Shown: positions 1-7,654 of the stretch, piece after piece
Layout: each line of letters starts with the position of its first letter
Numbering within the stretch: the stretch's first letter is position 1
NCBI GenBank assembly: GCA_965216605.1
Contig: CBDCGG010000002.1
Location: forward strand, 1,178,001-1,242,000
Direction of reading: 5' to 3'
DNA: 64,000 bases
Source of the DNA: JABAAW01 sp965216605
Lineage (GTDB): Bacteria; Pseudomonadota; Alphaproteobacteria; JABAAW01
Notes under the pieces: generated by a model
What the model was told of the DNA's origin: nothing
Seen by the model: only the letters and a program-made list of their open reading frames with translations
Databases searched by the model: none
Program-made: the position numbers and the translations under genes

Positions 1-64
1 TTACGAGCAAAACGCATCGGTGCGCCTAGAGCGGCTTCTGCCAGAGGCGGCAGCAGTGCTAGCG

Positions 65-946
65 TTATGCGGCTTTGCTACCCTCTGCCTGCTGTTGCCC
101 GCCTCCGAAGAGAGCGCGGACGAATAGGCGGAAGGGTTTTTCTTGCTCCAGACAAACATTGCGGCAAAAGCCCACACCTGCCGAGGCGAGCAGCGCGCCG
201 GCGACAATCAGAACAGAGGCACCCAGCACGAAGCCCAACGCGCAGGTAGAGATACCGCCGAAGGTGTTAAACAGCGCGGGCAGTAGCACGCTACCCTCGT
301 TGCGGTGCATCGCTTGCGCGAGCGAGATACCCGCAAGCAGCGCGCAGGCGGCGATCAGCGGAAAGAGCGGAAAGAATGGCAGAAAGACGACGACCGCTGC
401 TAGCCCGACACTCAAAACCCATAGGATACGGTTTGTTTGTTCCCACAAGCTGTTGCGCCAAGTTTTCACGAGGGCATTGCTGAGGCGGCTTGTTTTTGTC
501 TCGCCGTTGCCGATGAACAAGGCGGCAAGCGGCGCACCGCAGAGGCTGATGCCTCCTGTCCATAGCGTTGTTGCCAGCGCGAAGCGTTCGAGCGCATCTT
601 CGACCGATTGCGCGTTCATGGCGTTGCGCGCGCCGTCGTGCAAGCAGAGCGCGAGTGCGATCGAGGTTGTCGCGAAACCCAGCGCGGTCAGCGACAGCGC
701 GAACACCGTCTGGCGGCGGCGCATGAGAAACATGAGTCCCAAAGCAGCACCTGCCGCGATGCACAGGAAGATAAGGTTGGCGTTCGCTATGTCGGCGATG
801 ACGAGCGGGGCTGTTAGCGCGACACCGCCCGCCAGCGCAGCGACAAGGAAGGAGCGGCGGGGTGCTTTCCCTTGCGCAAGCCAATAGAGCGAAAGCAAAA
901 GTCCGCACAACGAGAGAAGGTAGAGAAGATAGACAGGCTGGTTCAT
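65..946 (-). CDS. PntB-like transhydrogenase membrane subunit, lacking the NADP domain
   Basis: This 293-residue protein is almost entirely hydrophobic, with about eight or nine predicted membrane helices. Its N-terminus (a Leu-rich helix followed by an ARR-like turn) and a late FNTFGG...LIVAGALLAS segment (about residues 225-260) resemble the membrane domain of NAD(P) transhydrogenase beta subunits, which couple proton flow to hydride transfer from NADH to NADP+. Full PntB is about 460 residues because a soluble NADP(H)-binding domain III follows the helices. Here the frame stops right after the last helix with a short Gln/Ala tail, so domain III is absent or encoded elsewhere. The gene lies 40 nt downstream of a PntA2-like gene, in the expected order. 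A 6-bp tandem repeat (GATAGA) sits between them. The family assignment rests on remembered motifs and is moderate; an unrelated membrane protein is possible. Confidence 0.5.
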   Translation of the reverse strand: MNQPVYLLYLLSLCGLLLSLYWLAQGKAPRRSFLVAALAGGVALTAPLVIADIANANLIFLCIAAGAALGLMFLMRRRQTVFALSLTALGFATTSIALALCLHDGARNAMNAQSVEDALERFALATTLWTGGISLCGAPLAALFIGNGETKTSRLSNALVKTWRNSLWEQTNRILWVLSVGLAAVVVFLPFFPLFPLIAACALLAGISLAQAMHRNEGSVLLPALFNTFGGISTCALGFVLGASVLIVAGALLASAGVGFCRNVCLEQEKPFRLFVRALFGGGQQQAEGSKAA

Positions 947-986
947 GGCTTTGGATAGAGATAGAGATAGAGCAAAGGAGTAGAGA

Positions 987-1469
987 TCAGGGTTTTTTTG
1001 CGGTGGCGGGAGTGGCTTTGGGCAAAGGTTTGGACTTGGCTTCGGGAGTGGCTTTGGCTTTGGGTGCGTTATCGAAGAAGTGGAAGCGTCGGTAGACGCT
1101 GGCGAAGCCTGCCACCACGCCGAAGGAGAGCAAGAAGGCGGTGAGCATCGTGTGAACTAGTCCTAGTGTTGATTCGCCTTTCGAGACGATCAGCCAAACG
1201 CCTGCCGTGATCGCGGTGCAGACGGGGGCGGCGAGATTGACGATCGACAGGTTTGCAGTTCTAGAGGTTCTGCCCACGATCGTATAGCTCCCCAAAAACA
1301 GAGAAAGAACCAGAAGTGTCAGAAGGGTTGTAAGATCGTTGTCGCCTGTTGAAAGCGGATTGTCCGAAGACACCATGAGATGTTGCGCTAGAAAGGCGAT
1401 ATCGTTCGCGTGCTCCGAGATATCTTGCAGGTGCAGCAGCAATTCTTGCGAGGGGGGATTCTTCTCCAT
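987..1469 (-). CDS. PntA2-like small transhydrogenase membrane subunit
   Basis: This is a 160-residue protein with a polar N-terminus, three hydrophobic helices (about residues 47-65, 74-95 and 105-125) and a Lys/Pro/Ala-rich C-terminal tail of about 25 residues. The length, the three-helix layout and the position just before a PntB-like gene match the split alpha subunit (PntA2) of alphaproteobacterial proton-translocating transhydrogenases. Sequence similarity is weak (a VNLAAPV...ITAGVWLI helix resembling the usual VTNAISS helix), so the call leans on context. A Shine-Dalgarno AAGGAG lies 8 nt before the ATG. The gene is divergent from glyA. No PntA1 (NAD-binding) gene is seen upstream, where the alphaproteobacterial operon would normally place it. 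The low-complexity tail is a habit shared with many genes in this window. Confidence 0.45.
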   Translation of the reverse strand: MEKNPPSQELLLHLQDISEHANDIAFLAQHLMVSSDNPLSTGDNDLTTLLTLLVLSLFLGSYTIVGRTSRTANLSIVNLAAPVCTAITAGVWLIVSKGESTLGLVHTMLTAFLLSFGVVAGFASVYRRFHFFDNAPKAKATPEAKSKPLPKATPATAKKP

Positions 1470-1579
1470 GCGGTTTCTCCTTGGCTCTATCTTTAAGGCT
1501 CTCTACCTGGAGCCTCTCCCTTGCTATAGTCAACTTGCAACAAGATAGCAGGATTGTTCTACGAGCGGCAAGCGAAATC

Positions 1580-1588
1580 TGCTATAGT
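1580..1588 (+). promoter_or_regulatory. extended -10 promoter element upstream of glyA
   Basis: TGCTATAGT is an extended -10 (TGn-TATAGT). A second identical TGCTATAGT sits at 1522-1530. No good -35 is seen at 17 nt from the 1580 copy. The transcript would have a leader of about 55 nt ending in an AGGAG site before the glyA ATG. The divergent pntA2-like gene must be promoted from the same 180-nt gap. Confidence 0.5.
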
Positions 1589-1650
1589 TTTTCTTTCGCA
1601 CAAAAACTTCACTTTCCCTTTCACTACACTTTACTTTATAGGAGAGCCTT

Positions 1651-2952
1651 ATGTCTCAACCCTCGACTTCGGAGATGACCTCTTTTTTTAACGATTCTCT
1701 TGCTTCTAGCGATGCGGAGATATGCGCTGCTTTGGAGGGGGAGTTCATAAGACAGCGAGATGGAGTAGAGCTGATTGCTTCCGAGAACATTGTCTCAAGG
1801 GCGGTGTTGGAGACGGCGGGATGCGTGCTCACGAACAAGTATGCCGAGGGCTATCCGGGCAGAAGGTATTACGGCGGATGCGACCCCTCCGATGATGTCG
1901 AGCGACTGGCGATCGAGCGAGCAAAAAAATTGTTCAATTGTCCATTTGCCAACGTGCAACCGCACTCGGGCTCGCAGGCGAATCAGGCGGTCTTCTTTGC
2001 TTTGTTGCAACCCGGCGACAGCTATCTTTCGATGGCATTGGACGAGGGGGGACATTTGTCGCATGGGGCTTCCGTCAATATTTCGGGGAGGTGGTTCAAG
2101 CCTATCCATTACGGGCTTGACCCCCAAAGTCAGAGGATCGATTACGACAATCTGGAGAGGCTTGCTTCCGAGCATAAGCCAAAGTTGATTCTCGCGGGGG
2201 GATCTGCTTATCCTAGGATTATCGATTTCGAGAGGATTGCCAAAATAGCGAAATCTTGCGGGGCGTGGTTTATGGTTGATATGGCGCATATTGCCGGATT
2301 GGTAGCGGGGGGAGTGCATCCTTCGCCGATACCTCATGCGGATGTTGTCACTTCGACTACGCACAAGACTTTACGCTCGGCGAGGGGGGGATTGATTCTC
2401 TCTCACGACGAGGCGATTGGAAAAAAAATTAATAGTGCTATCTTTCCTGGGTTACAGGGTGGTCCTTTGATGCATTTAGTTGCGGCTAAGGCGGTGGGTT
2501 TGGGGGAGGCGTTGCGTCCTTCGTTTGGGGAGTATGCTAGGGCTATTGTTGCGAATGCGCAAGTTTTAGCGGAGGTATTAATCAAGGGGGGATATGGGTT
2601 AGTTTCGGGGGGTACGGACACGCATTTAGTATTGGTAGATTTACGAGAAAAAGGAGTTACGGGGAGGGATAGTGAGGTTTCGTTGGAGAGGGCGGGGATT
2701 ACTTGTAATAAGAATGGGGTACCTGCGGATGATGCTCCTCCTATGGTTACTTCGGGGATTAGGCTGGGTGTTCCTGCGGTGACGACGCGGGGTATGGGTG
2801 AGGATGAGGTTAGATTAATTGGGGAGTTGATTGTGCGGATTTTGGATGGATTGGCTGTGAGTGGGATTGAGGGTAACACAAAAATTGAAACAGAAGTAAA
2901 AGGAGAGATAATGGAGTTGTGTAAGAGATTTCCGTTGTATCCGTTTGGGTGA
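1651..2952 (+). CDS. glyA: Serine hydroxymethyltransferase
   Basis: GlyA converts serine and tetrahydrofolate into glycine and 5,10-methylenetetrahydrofolate in the cytoplasm, the main entry of one-carbon units. The 433-residue length is typical. The pyridoxal-phosphate lysine lies in the TTHKT-L-x-x-x-RGG motif near residue 240. The N-terminal IASENIVS and NKYAEGYPG-x-RYYGGC motifs and the DMAHIAGLVA segment are all present. An AGGAG Shine-Dalgarno stands 7 nt before the ATG. In many alphaproteobacteria glyA is followed by nrdR and the rib genes; here nrdR is not seen, and an AT-rich unknown gene between hairpin repeats separates glyA from ribD. The last third of the coding strand is strikingly G/T-rich at synonymous positions compared with the first third, a pattern seen at the end of other transcription units here. 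Confidence 0.97.
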   Translation: MSQPSTSEMTSFFNDSLASSDAEICAALEGEFIRQRDGVELIASENIVSRAVLETAGCVLTNKYAEGYPGRRYYGGCDPSDDVERLAIERAKKLFNCPFANVQPHSGSQANQAVFFALLQPGDSYLSMALDEGGHLSHGASVNISGRWFKPIHYGLDPQSQRIDYDNLERLASEHKPKLILAGGSAYPRIIDFERIAKIAKSCGAWFMVDMAHIAGLVAGGVHPSPIPHADVVTSTTHKTLRSARGGLILSHDEAIGKKINSAIFPGLQGGPLMHLVAAKAVGLGEALRPSFGEYARAIVANAQVLAEVLIKGGYGLVSGGTDTHLVLVDLREKGVTGRDSEVSLERAGITCNKNGVPADDAPPMVTSGIRLGVPAVTTRGMGEDEVRLIGELIVRILDGLAVSGIEGNTKIETEVKGEIMELCKRFPLYPFG

Positions 2953-2967
2953 TATAACAGGATAGGA

Positions 2968-4452
2968 ATGTTGGAAATGTTGGGTATGTTGTCCGCGTTC
3001 GTTCGCGCTTCCTTACGGGCTCTCTCGCGTGGACAACGGATGGTGCGTGCTTACTACACCCTCGCAAGCCAAAGGCTTGCGTATGGGGGGTGTGGGGGGA
3101 CGAAGTTCCCCCGCAAAAACGCGCCGCGAGCGGGCGCGTTAGCGCCTTCTACGCGCGTAGCGCGTAGCCTCTTAATACTTAAAAGCGCGTTTCGCAGAAA
3201 CGCGCAAGCAGCCTTGCGGTTTTACGATGGTAAGAAACTTTGGTTTACATCATCGACTTGGGGAGGGTGGTGTTTTGCGGTTCTTTTGTTGGCAGGGGTT
3301 GTAATAATAGCAATTGTTTATCTTTCTTTAATTCCTAAAGATGCCGACACCATTAAGTACTTAGAACTTTATGCGGTGATTGTCATTGGACTTATGTCTC
3401 TTTATATTGCAGGGTCGAGCTTTTGGGCAAAACAAGGCAGCGCGTTTTTTGTGGAATATCAAACAGCAAAGGATATGAATGTTGTTGACTTGTTTACATC
3501 TTCTAATATATTAGAAGATGCTATTGGCAATCCTGCAAACTCTACCATGCCTTATGTAAAAAGAATCTACATACGCAATGAAAAAAACAAACACGAGGCA
3601 ATTAAAAGAATTTTATTGCAATTGCCAAACGAACAGACTCTTGTTTTAAAAGAATATAAAAAAGCCGACGCTCTTCTTATAAAGCCCTATGAAGCCAAGG
3701 TATTAAAATTAAATGCGGTAACATTTTATTTTAAGGAATATGACTTGACTCATGTAGGTAGAGGAAACTTTTTTTTTGATGATAATTTTGTGTATACTAT
3801 TAAGGATGAAGAAATTCTTCGGAGCGGAAAAATTATTGTCGAAACAGCGCAAGGGCAGTCCTGTATTAAAAATAATAACAAGCCAATTTCATTTTGCAGC
3901 GAAAAGAATTTATTAAAACCAAGTAGATCTTTTTTTGGCATAACTTCCAGCGAACAAGAATTGACTTTTGGTTTTGATGTTATTTGTTCGCTAGAACTTT
4001 TAATGAAAAAAAATTTTGCTGACGATAAAATTTTTAATGACAGCATGCAAAAACAAATTTCTGAATATCCAAAAATAGCTGAAATGTTTTATAGGAGAGA
4101 AGGAGAATTGGCAATTCAAATAGTAATAAATTTATATAATAATATATCCTTATCATACTTTTTCCAAGCCCACAAAAAAAAATACACCTTACCTGTGCAT
4201 GCAAATATAAAGAAAGAATTTTATGAGGCGTATAAAAAACATAAATTTTTTCCATTGCCAGCGGTGTTTGAAAAATCAAAAACCCAAAAAAACCGTATGT
4301 CTTTTTTTAATTTTTATTCTTTCTGTGATTCATGGGCAGAAAAAAAATGGGGAAAAAATAAAAGTAAAATTTATAATTTTCCACAAGGATATTGCAACCA
4401 ATTTGCTGTTTGCCAAAAAGAAACAAAAATCATCGACGACTTAAAACCTTAG
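2968..4452 (+). CDS. Unknown AT-rich two-helix membrane protein with a repeat-derived N-terminus
   Basis: I do not recognise this protein. The frame is open for 494 codons. Residues 1 to about 88 are encoded by GC-rich hairpin repeats and read as low-complexity Arg/Ala/Gly sequence. From about residue 92 the DNA becomes AT-rich and the protein looks genuine: two membrane helices (about 97-117 and 132-150), then a soluble region of about 340 residues rich in Lys, Asn and Phe. Within the repeat part the last in-frame ATG is codon 25. No ATG, GTG or TTG occurs between there and the first helix, where TTG codons encode leucines. So translation either starts in the repeat, making a chimeric N-terminus, or the original start was lost on repeat insertion. 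Base composition differs sharply from glyA and ribD, which suggests horizontal acquisition. Confidence 0.55.
   Translation: MLEMLGMLSAFVRASLRALSRGQRMVRAYYTLASQRLAYGGCGGTKFPRKNAPRAGALAPSTRVARSLLILKSAFRRNAQAALRFYDGKKLWFTSSTWGGWCFAVLLLAGVVIIAIVYLSLIPKDADTIKYLELYAVIVIGLMSLYIAGSSFWAKQGSAFFVEYQTAKDMNVVDLFTSSNILEDAIGNPANSTMPYVKRIYIRNEKNKHEAIKRILLQLPNEQTLVLKEYKKADALLIKPYEAKVLKLNAVTFYFKEYDLTHVGRGNFFFDDNFVYTIKDEEILRSGKIIVETAQGQSCIKNNNKPISFCSEKNLLKPSRSFFGITSSEQELTFGFDVICSLELLMKKNFADDKIFNDSMQKQISEYPKIAEMFYRREGELAIQIVINLYNNISLSYFFQAHKKKYTLPVHANIKKEFYEAYKKHKFFPLPAVFEKSKTQKNRMSFFNFYSFCDSWAEKKWGKNKSKIYNFPQGYCNQFAVCQKETKIIDDLKP
2985..3225 (+). repeat. Composite hairpin repeat cluster R1
   Basis: This GC-rich block is made of inverted repeats in series. 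GTTGTCC/GGACAAC encloses a core TTCCTTACGGGC that recurs in other clusters. CGCAAGCC/GGCTTGCG stands before GGGGTGTG. GGGGGA/TCCCCC has loop CGAAGT. CTACGCGC/GCGCGTAG lies at 3149-3167. GCGCGTTT/AAACGCGC lies at 3185-3205. Linkers such as GCCTCTTA and AAAAGCGC match clusters R2-R6. It overlaps the first 88 codons of the downstream reading frame. Confidence 0.85.
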
Positions 4453-4665
4453 CTCCTCGTCGTGTTGCGAGTCAGCTTGCGCACGGCAAGCCGTGCGCTT
4501 TTGAATAAGAGGCTACGCACTTCGCTTCGCTCGTGCGTAGATAAAGCGCTTACGCGCTCGCTCGCAGCGGGCTTTTTGCGGGGGGACTGCGTCCCCCCAC
4601 GCCCCCCATGCGCAAAACTCACTTCGCCCAAAACTCATCTTAAGGCTCGCTCGTCTTGCGTTCTC
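4453..4665 (-). repeat. Composite hairpin repeat cluster R2 (reverse orientation)
   Basis: Read on the minus strand this matches the other clusters. It has hairpin GCGCACGGC/GCCGTGCGC at 4479-4498, hairpin CTACGCAC/GTGCGTAG at 4513-4540, a GGGGGGAC/GTCCCCCC hairpin near 4578-4597, and the linker GCAAGACGAGCGAGCCTTAA shared with R4 and R8. With R1 it brackets the AT-rich unknown gene in inverted orientation. It fills the 263-nt gap before ribD. Confidence 0.85.
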
Positions 4666-4700
4666 CCGTCAATAATAAAACGCCCCTTCTCTGCGTAAAG

Positions 4701-4709
4701 TGCTACAAT
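4701..4709 (+). promoter_or_regulatory. Extended -10 promoter of ribD, leaderless arrangement
   Basis: TGCTACAAT ends 6 nt before the ATG at 4716, so transcription would begin at or next to the start codon. No Shine-Dalgarno could fit. No clear -35 hexamer is seen, and the TG extension would compensate. The same TGCTAnAnT-to-start layout recurs at thiL, mnmA and the enolase-family gene. Confidence 0.65.
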
Positions 4710-4715
4710 CCCCCC

Positions 4716-5924
4716 ATGTCCTCCTCCTCCCAAATATCCCCCGCCGCACAGCACAAGCTCGACACAAGAATGATGCACTCCGCAATCTCCCTCGCACGCT
4801 CCGCACAAGGCTCAACCTTCCCAAATCCACCCATAGCCTGCATAATCGCCCATTCCGAAACTATCATCGCCTTCGCAACAACAGCACCCTCAGGAAGACC
4901 CCACGCCGAAACTCAAGCCCTGAAAATAGCCGCCGCAGCAGCCAAAGGAGCAACCCTCTACACAACCTTGGAGCCCTGCACCCACACCAATAAACACAAT
5001 ACTCCCCCCTGCTGCATATCTATCGCCTCCTCAAAAATCTCCCGCGTCTGCTACCCACTACAAGACCCAGACCCCCGAACAAACGGAACATGTAAAAAAA
5101 TACTGGAATCTAACAATATCGAAGTTACAGAAAATCTCTGCACAAAAGAAGCCACTCAACAACTCTTACCCTATCTGAAACGAACCCAGAAAAATCTCCC
5201 CTTCCTAACACTCAAACTCGCCGCATCCATAGACGGAAAAATCTCCGCATCCTCAAATCTATACCCCAACAAACAAACCCACATCAGCAGCGACAAAGCA
5301 CGCATCTACCGAAACTCCCTCCTCAGACAATTCGATGCCATCCTCATCGGAGCGCAAACAATGCGCTCAGATAATCCTAAACTCCTGCTCGACGATAACT
5401 TCCACACACAACAGAAACATCCCTTCGCGCCCATCAGGATAATCCTCGACGGAGGGCTAACCATCCCCCTAGAAAGCAAGCTCGTCCAAACCCTCGACCA
5501 AGCCCCCCTCTGGATACTCACCCGCGCCTCCGAAGAAGCTAGCGACAAAGGTACAGCCCTCAAAAATAGCGGCGTCCGACTAATTCCCATACCAGCCCTC
5601 TCCAAACAAGGCGGAGGCGTACGACTATCCCTGCCCCACGCCCTCAGCACGCTCGCCCAAGAAGGTATAGCATCCATACTCTGCGAAGGTGGAGCAAAAC
5701 TCGCTCACGCACTCCTACATGAAAATTTGCACGAAAATTTAGTAGACCAACTCATCCTCTTCTCCGCTCCCCACGCGCTAGGCGCACAAGGACGCTCCAT
5801 GTTTGAAGGTACCGACGCGCAACGCATCAATTTCCAACTAGAAGAATCTATCTCCTTAGGAGACGACGAAGTGCGCACCTTCCGTATCCAAAAAAATAAC
5901 TATATAAAAAATAATCATGTTTAG
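4716..5924 (+). CDS. ribD: Bifunctional riboflavin deaminase/reductase RibD
   Basis: RibD carries out the second and third steps of riboflavin synthesis: deamination of the pyrimidine intermediate, then NADPH reduction of its ribosyl group. The N-terminal deaminase half (to about residue 145) has the zinc motifs HAETQAL and EPCTHTNKHNTPPC. The C-terminal reductase half starts near LKLAASIDGKI (about residue 165) and has the LCEGGAKLAHALL segment near the end. The length of 402 residues is slightly above the usual 370. An upstream in-frame ATG at 4656 lies in repeat DNA and is rejected because the promoter -10 lies between it and 4716. The stop overlaps the ribE start by 8 nt. The coding strand is strongly A/C-rich, opposite to ribH and nusB at the other end of the operon. 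Confidence 0.95.
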   Translation: MSSSSQISPAAQHKLDTRMMHSAISLARSAQGSTFPNPPIACIIAHSETIIAFATTAPSGRPHAETQALKIAAAAAKGATLYTTLEPCTHTNKHNTPPCCISIASSKISRVCYPLQDPDPRTNGTCKKILESNNIEVTENLCTKEATQQLLPYLKRTQKNLPFLTLKLAASIDGKISASSNLYPNKQTHISSDKARIYRNSLLRQFDAILIGAQTMRSDNPKLLLDDNFHTQQKHPFAPIRIILDGGLTIPLESKLVQTLDQAPLWILTRASEEASDKGTALKNSGVRLIPIPALSKQGGGVRLSLPHALSTLAQEGIASILCEGGAKLAHALLHENLHENLVDQLILFSAPHALGAQGRSMFEGTDAQRINFQLEESISLGDDEVRTFRIQKNNYIKNNHV

Positions 5925-6567
5925 CGGTATCATAACCCATACAGGAAAAGTCGTAGCACTCAACACAAGCCGCCCAAAAACCGAGCAGGCAGACTGGCAA
6001 CTCACCATAGAAACCGACATGGAAGCCTCGCGTTGTGCCATCGGAGCATCGATCGCCTGCAACGGAATCTGCCTCACCGTCGCACATCACGAATCCTCCG
6101 AAAATAACTCGCGCTTCGTAGTACAAGCAGGGACAACAACACGCGAACGCACAACGCTCGGCGAGTGGGATGTCGGACGCTCGGTGAACTTGGAGAGCTC
6201 GCTCCGCCTCGGCGATCCGCTAGACGGACATCTCGTCACAGGGCATGTCGATGCCTGCGTCAGCGTAGCGAAGCGTATCGAACGCGAAAACGAAATCGGG
6301 TTAGATTTTCTGTTCCCCTCCATTAAAGACGAGTCAGCTCAACACCTACACGCCTGCTGCGCAGTGAGAGGATCGATCACAATAGACGGCGTGTCGCTGA
6401 CAATCTCATCTTGCAGCGACAAAGTTTTCTCGGTCGCCGTCATCCCCTACACAGCAGAGCATACAACGCTAGGCAAACTACGCGTAGGAGAGCGCGTCAA
6501 TTTGGAGATAGATATTCTCGCGCGCTATGTAGCTCGAAGATTAGAAGTGTTAGGAAAAGTATCATGA
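5917..6567 (+). CDS. ribE: Riboflavin synthase alpha chain
   Basis: This enzyme dismutates two 6,7-dimethyl-8-ribityllumazine molecules to give riboflavin. The 216-residue protein begins with the diagnostic MFSGIITHTG and shows the internal duplication of the family: two lumazine-binding domains, each with a GxSIACNGICLTV- or GSITIDGVSLTI-type motif (about residues 45-57 and 147-158). The DPLDGHLVTGHVD segment near residue 100 is typical. The ATG overlaps ribD by 8 nt, and the last four bases ATGA contain the start of ribH, so the three genes are translationally coupled. Base composition shifts along this gene from A/C-rich to more balanced. Confidence 0.96.
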   Translation: MFSGIITHTGKVVALNTSRPKTEQADWQLTIETDMEASRCAIGASIACNGICLTVAHHESSENNSRFVVQAGTTTRERTTLGEWDVGRSVNLESSLRLGDPLDGHLVTGHVDACVSVAKRIERENEIGLDFLFPSIKDESAQHLHACCAVRGSITIDGVSLTISSCSDKVFSVAVIPYTAEHTTLGKLRVGERVNLEIDILARYVARRLEVLGKVS

Positions 6568-7094
6568 CAAAGCGTAACGGTGGTGACAGATTCGGTGGAG
6601 AATTAGGTGGAGGCTCTCTTGCTGTGAAGGGGAGGATTGTCGTTCTTCGCGCGCCCTATTATGCAGATGTAGTAGAGATGTTAAGGACAGGAGTAGAGCG
6701 CGCAGCTTCGGCGTATAGCTCTGTTTCTTTAGGTAAGGCAGAGGAGGATATCGTCGTCGGCGGAGCGTTAGAACTGCCGTTGGCGATGTCGTTGTTTGTG
6801 GAGGGATGTGAGGAGGATGCTCGCACCGCGATAAAGAGAGGAGAGTTAGGTTTCGTAGCCTTGGGTTGTATAGTTAGAGGGGAGACCGAGCATTTCTCGC
6901 TTGTCAGCGAGCAGTGTTATCGAGGGTTGCAGGAGGTTTCGTTGCGTTGTTCTGCTCCTTTGGGGGTTGGAGTTTTGGCTTGCAATTCGTTGGAGCAGGC
7001 TGGGGCAAGGGCGGATATACAGGGAGAGATAGATTGTGGCGGGCAGGCGTTGCGTGCTTGTTGTGGATTGATGTCGTTACGGCAGGGTTGTTGA
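6564..7094 (+). CDS. ribH: 6,7-dimethyl-8-ribityllumazine synthase
   Basis: RibH condenses the pyrimidine diamine with dihydroxybutanone phosphate, the step before riboflavin synthase. The ATG overlaps the ribE stop as ATGA. Family motifs are GALELPLA (about residue 68) and ALGCIVRGETEHFSLVSEQ, which carries the catalytic His. The region after it reads GVGVLACNSLEQA instead of the usual VLT-x-E-N-x-EQA, an unusual substitution near the substrate pocket. At 176 residues it is longer than usual because of a Gly-rich N-terminal extension of about 20 residues and a Cys-containing tail. The coding strand is G/T-rich. Confidence 0.93.
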   Translation: MTKRNGGDRFGGELGGGSLAVKGRIVVLRAPYYADVVEMLRTGVERAASAYSSVSLGKAEEDIVVGGALELPLAMSLFVEGCEEDARTAIKRGELGFVALGCIVRGETEHFSLVSEQCYRGLQEVSLRCSAPLGVGVLACNSLEQAGARADIQGEIDCGGQALRACCGLMSLRQGC

Positions 7095-7095
7095 G

Positions 7096-7638
7096 ATGTC
7101 GAAGGTATCGAAGGCGGAGGCAGAGTTGATGGTACGGCGGGCTACTCGGTTAGCTGCGTTGCAGATATTGTATGGTCAGCAGTTCAAGGGGGAAACTTTG
7201 TATCAGACAGATCCTTATTGGGATGAGGATGAGGGGAGGGATGGAGACAATATTAATAAGTTTGAGAACACGCGGAGTGATAGGGTATTTTTGGCGAAGT
7301 TGTTATCTTGTGCTAGAACGAATCGGAGAGTTTTGCAGGGGTGGTTATCGGATCGTGTTGTTGGGAGGTCTTGGGAGAATGTAGATTTGTTGTTGCGGTT
7401 GATTATGTGGCTGGGTGTTGCGGAGATGGTATTGGTAAGTATAGACGAGGCTGGCAAAGGAATGGGAACAGGCAAAGTTAGATTAGGGAGATTAGCGGGA
7501 GAGTATTGTGGGATGACTAGTTTATTTTATGATGATGCGGGGGTTATAGGGTTAGTTAATGGTGTGTTGGATGGGGCTGCTAAAAGTGATTTGGGGAAGG
7601 TCTTGCGGGGGGAGGGTATTGCGAAGGGGGAGGGCTAG
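7096..7638 (+). CDS. nusB: Transcription antitermination factor NusB
   Basis: NusB joins NusE (S10) on boxA RNA to drive processive antitermination of rRNA operons. It starts 1 nt after the ribH stop, the usual place in alphaproteobacteria. The N-terminal ATRLAALQILYGQQF and the C-terminal EYCGMTSLFYDDAGVIGLVNGVLD helix (equivalent to the usual GFVNGVLD) support the call. Length is 180 residues, with an acidic Asp/Glu/Asn insertion at about residues 36-52. The coding strand is the most G/T-rich of the operon. A hairpin repeat cluster begins about 20 nt after the stop and may serve as terminator. Confidence 0.88.
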   Translation: MSKVSKAEAELMVRRATRLAALQILYGQQFKGETLYQTDPYWDEDEGRDGDNINKFENTRSDRVFLAKLLSCARTNRRVLQGWLSDRVVGRSWENVDLLLRLIMWLGVAEMVLVSIDEAGKGMGTGKVRLGRLAGEYCGMTSLFYDDAGVIGLVNGVLDGAAKSDLGKVLRGEGIAKGEG

Positions 7639-7654
7639 TTGTGATAGGTTTTTT

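Noticed and set aside
291..887. Overlapping frames on both strands of the PntB-like gene, up to 270 codons
   Set aside because: High-GC shadow frames with no family match; the hydrophobic minus-strand frame is the coherent one.
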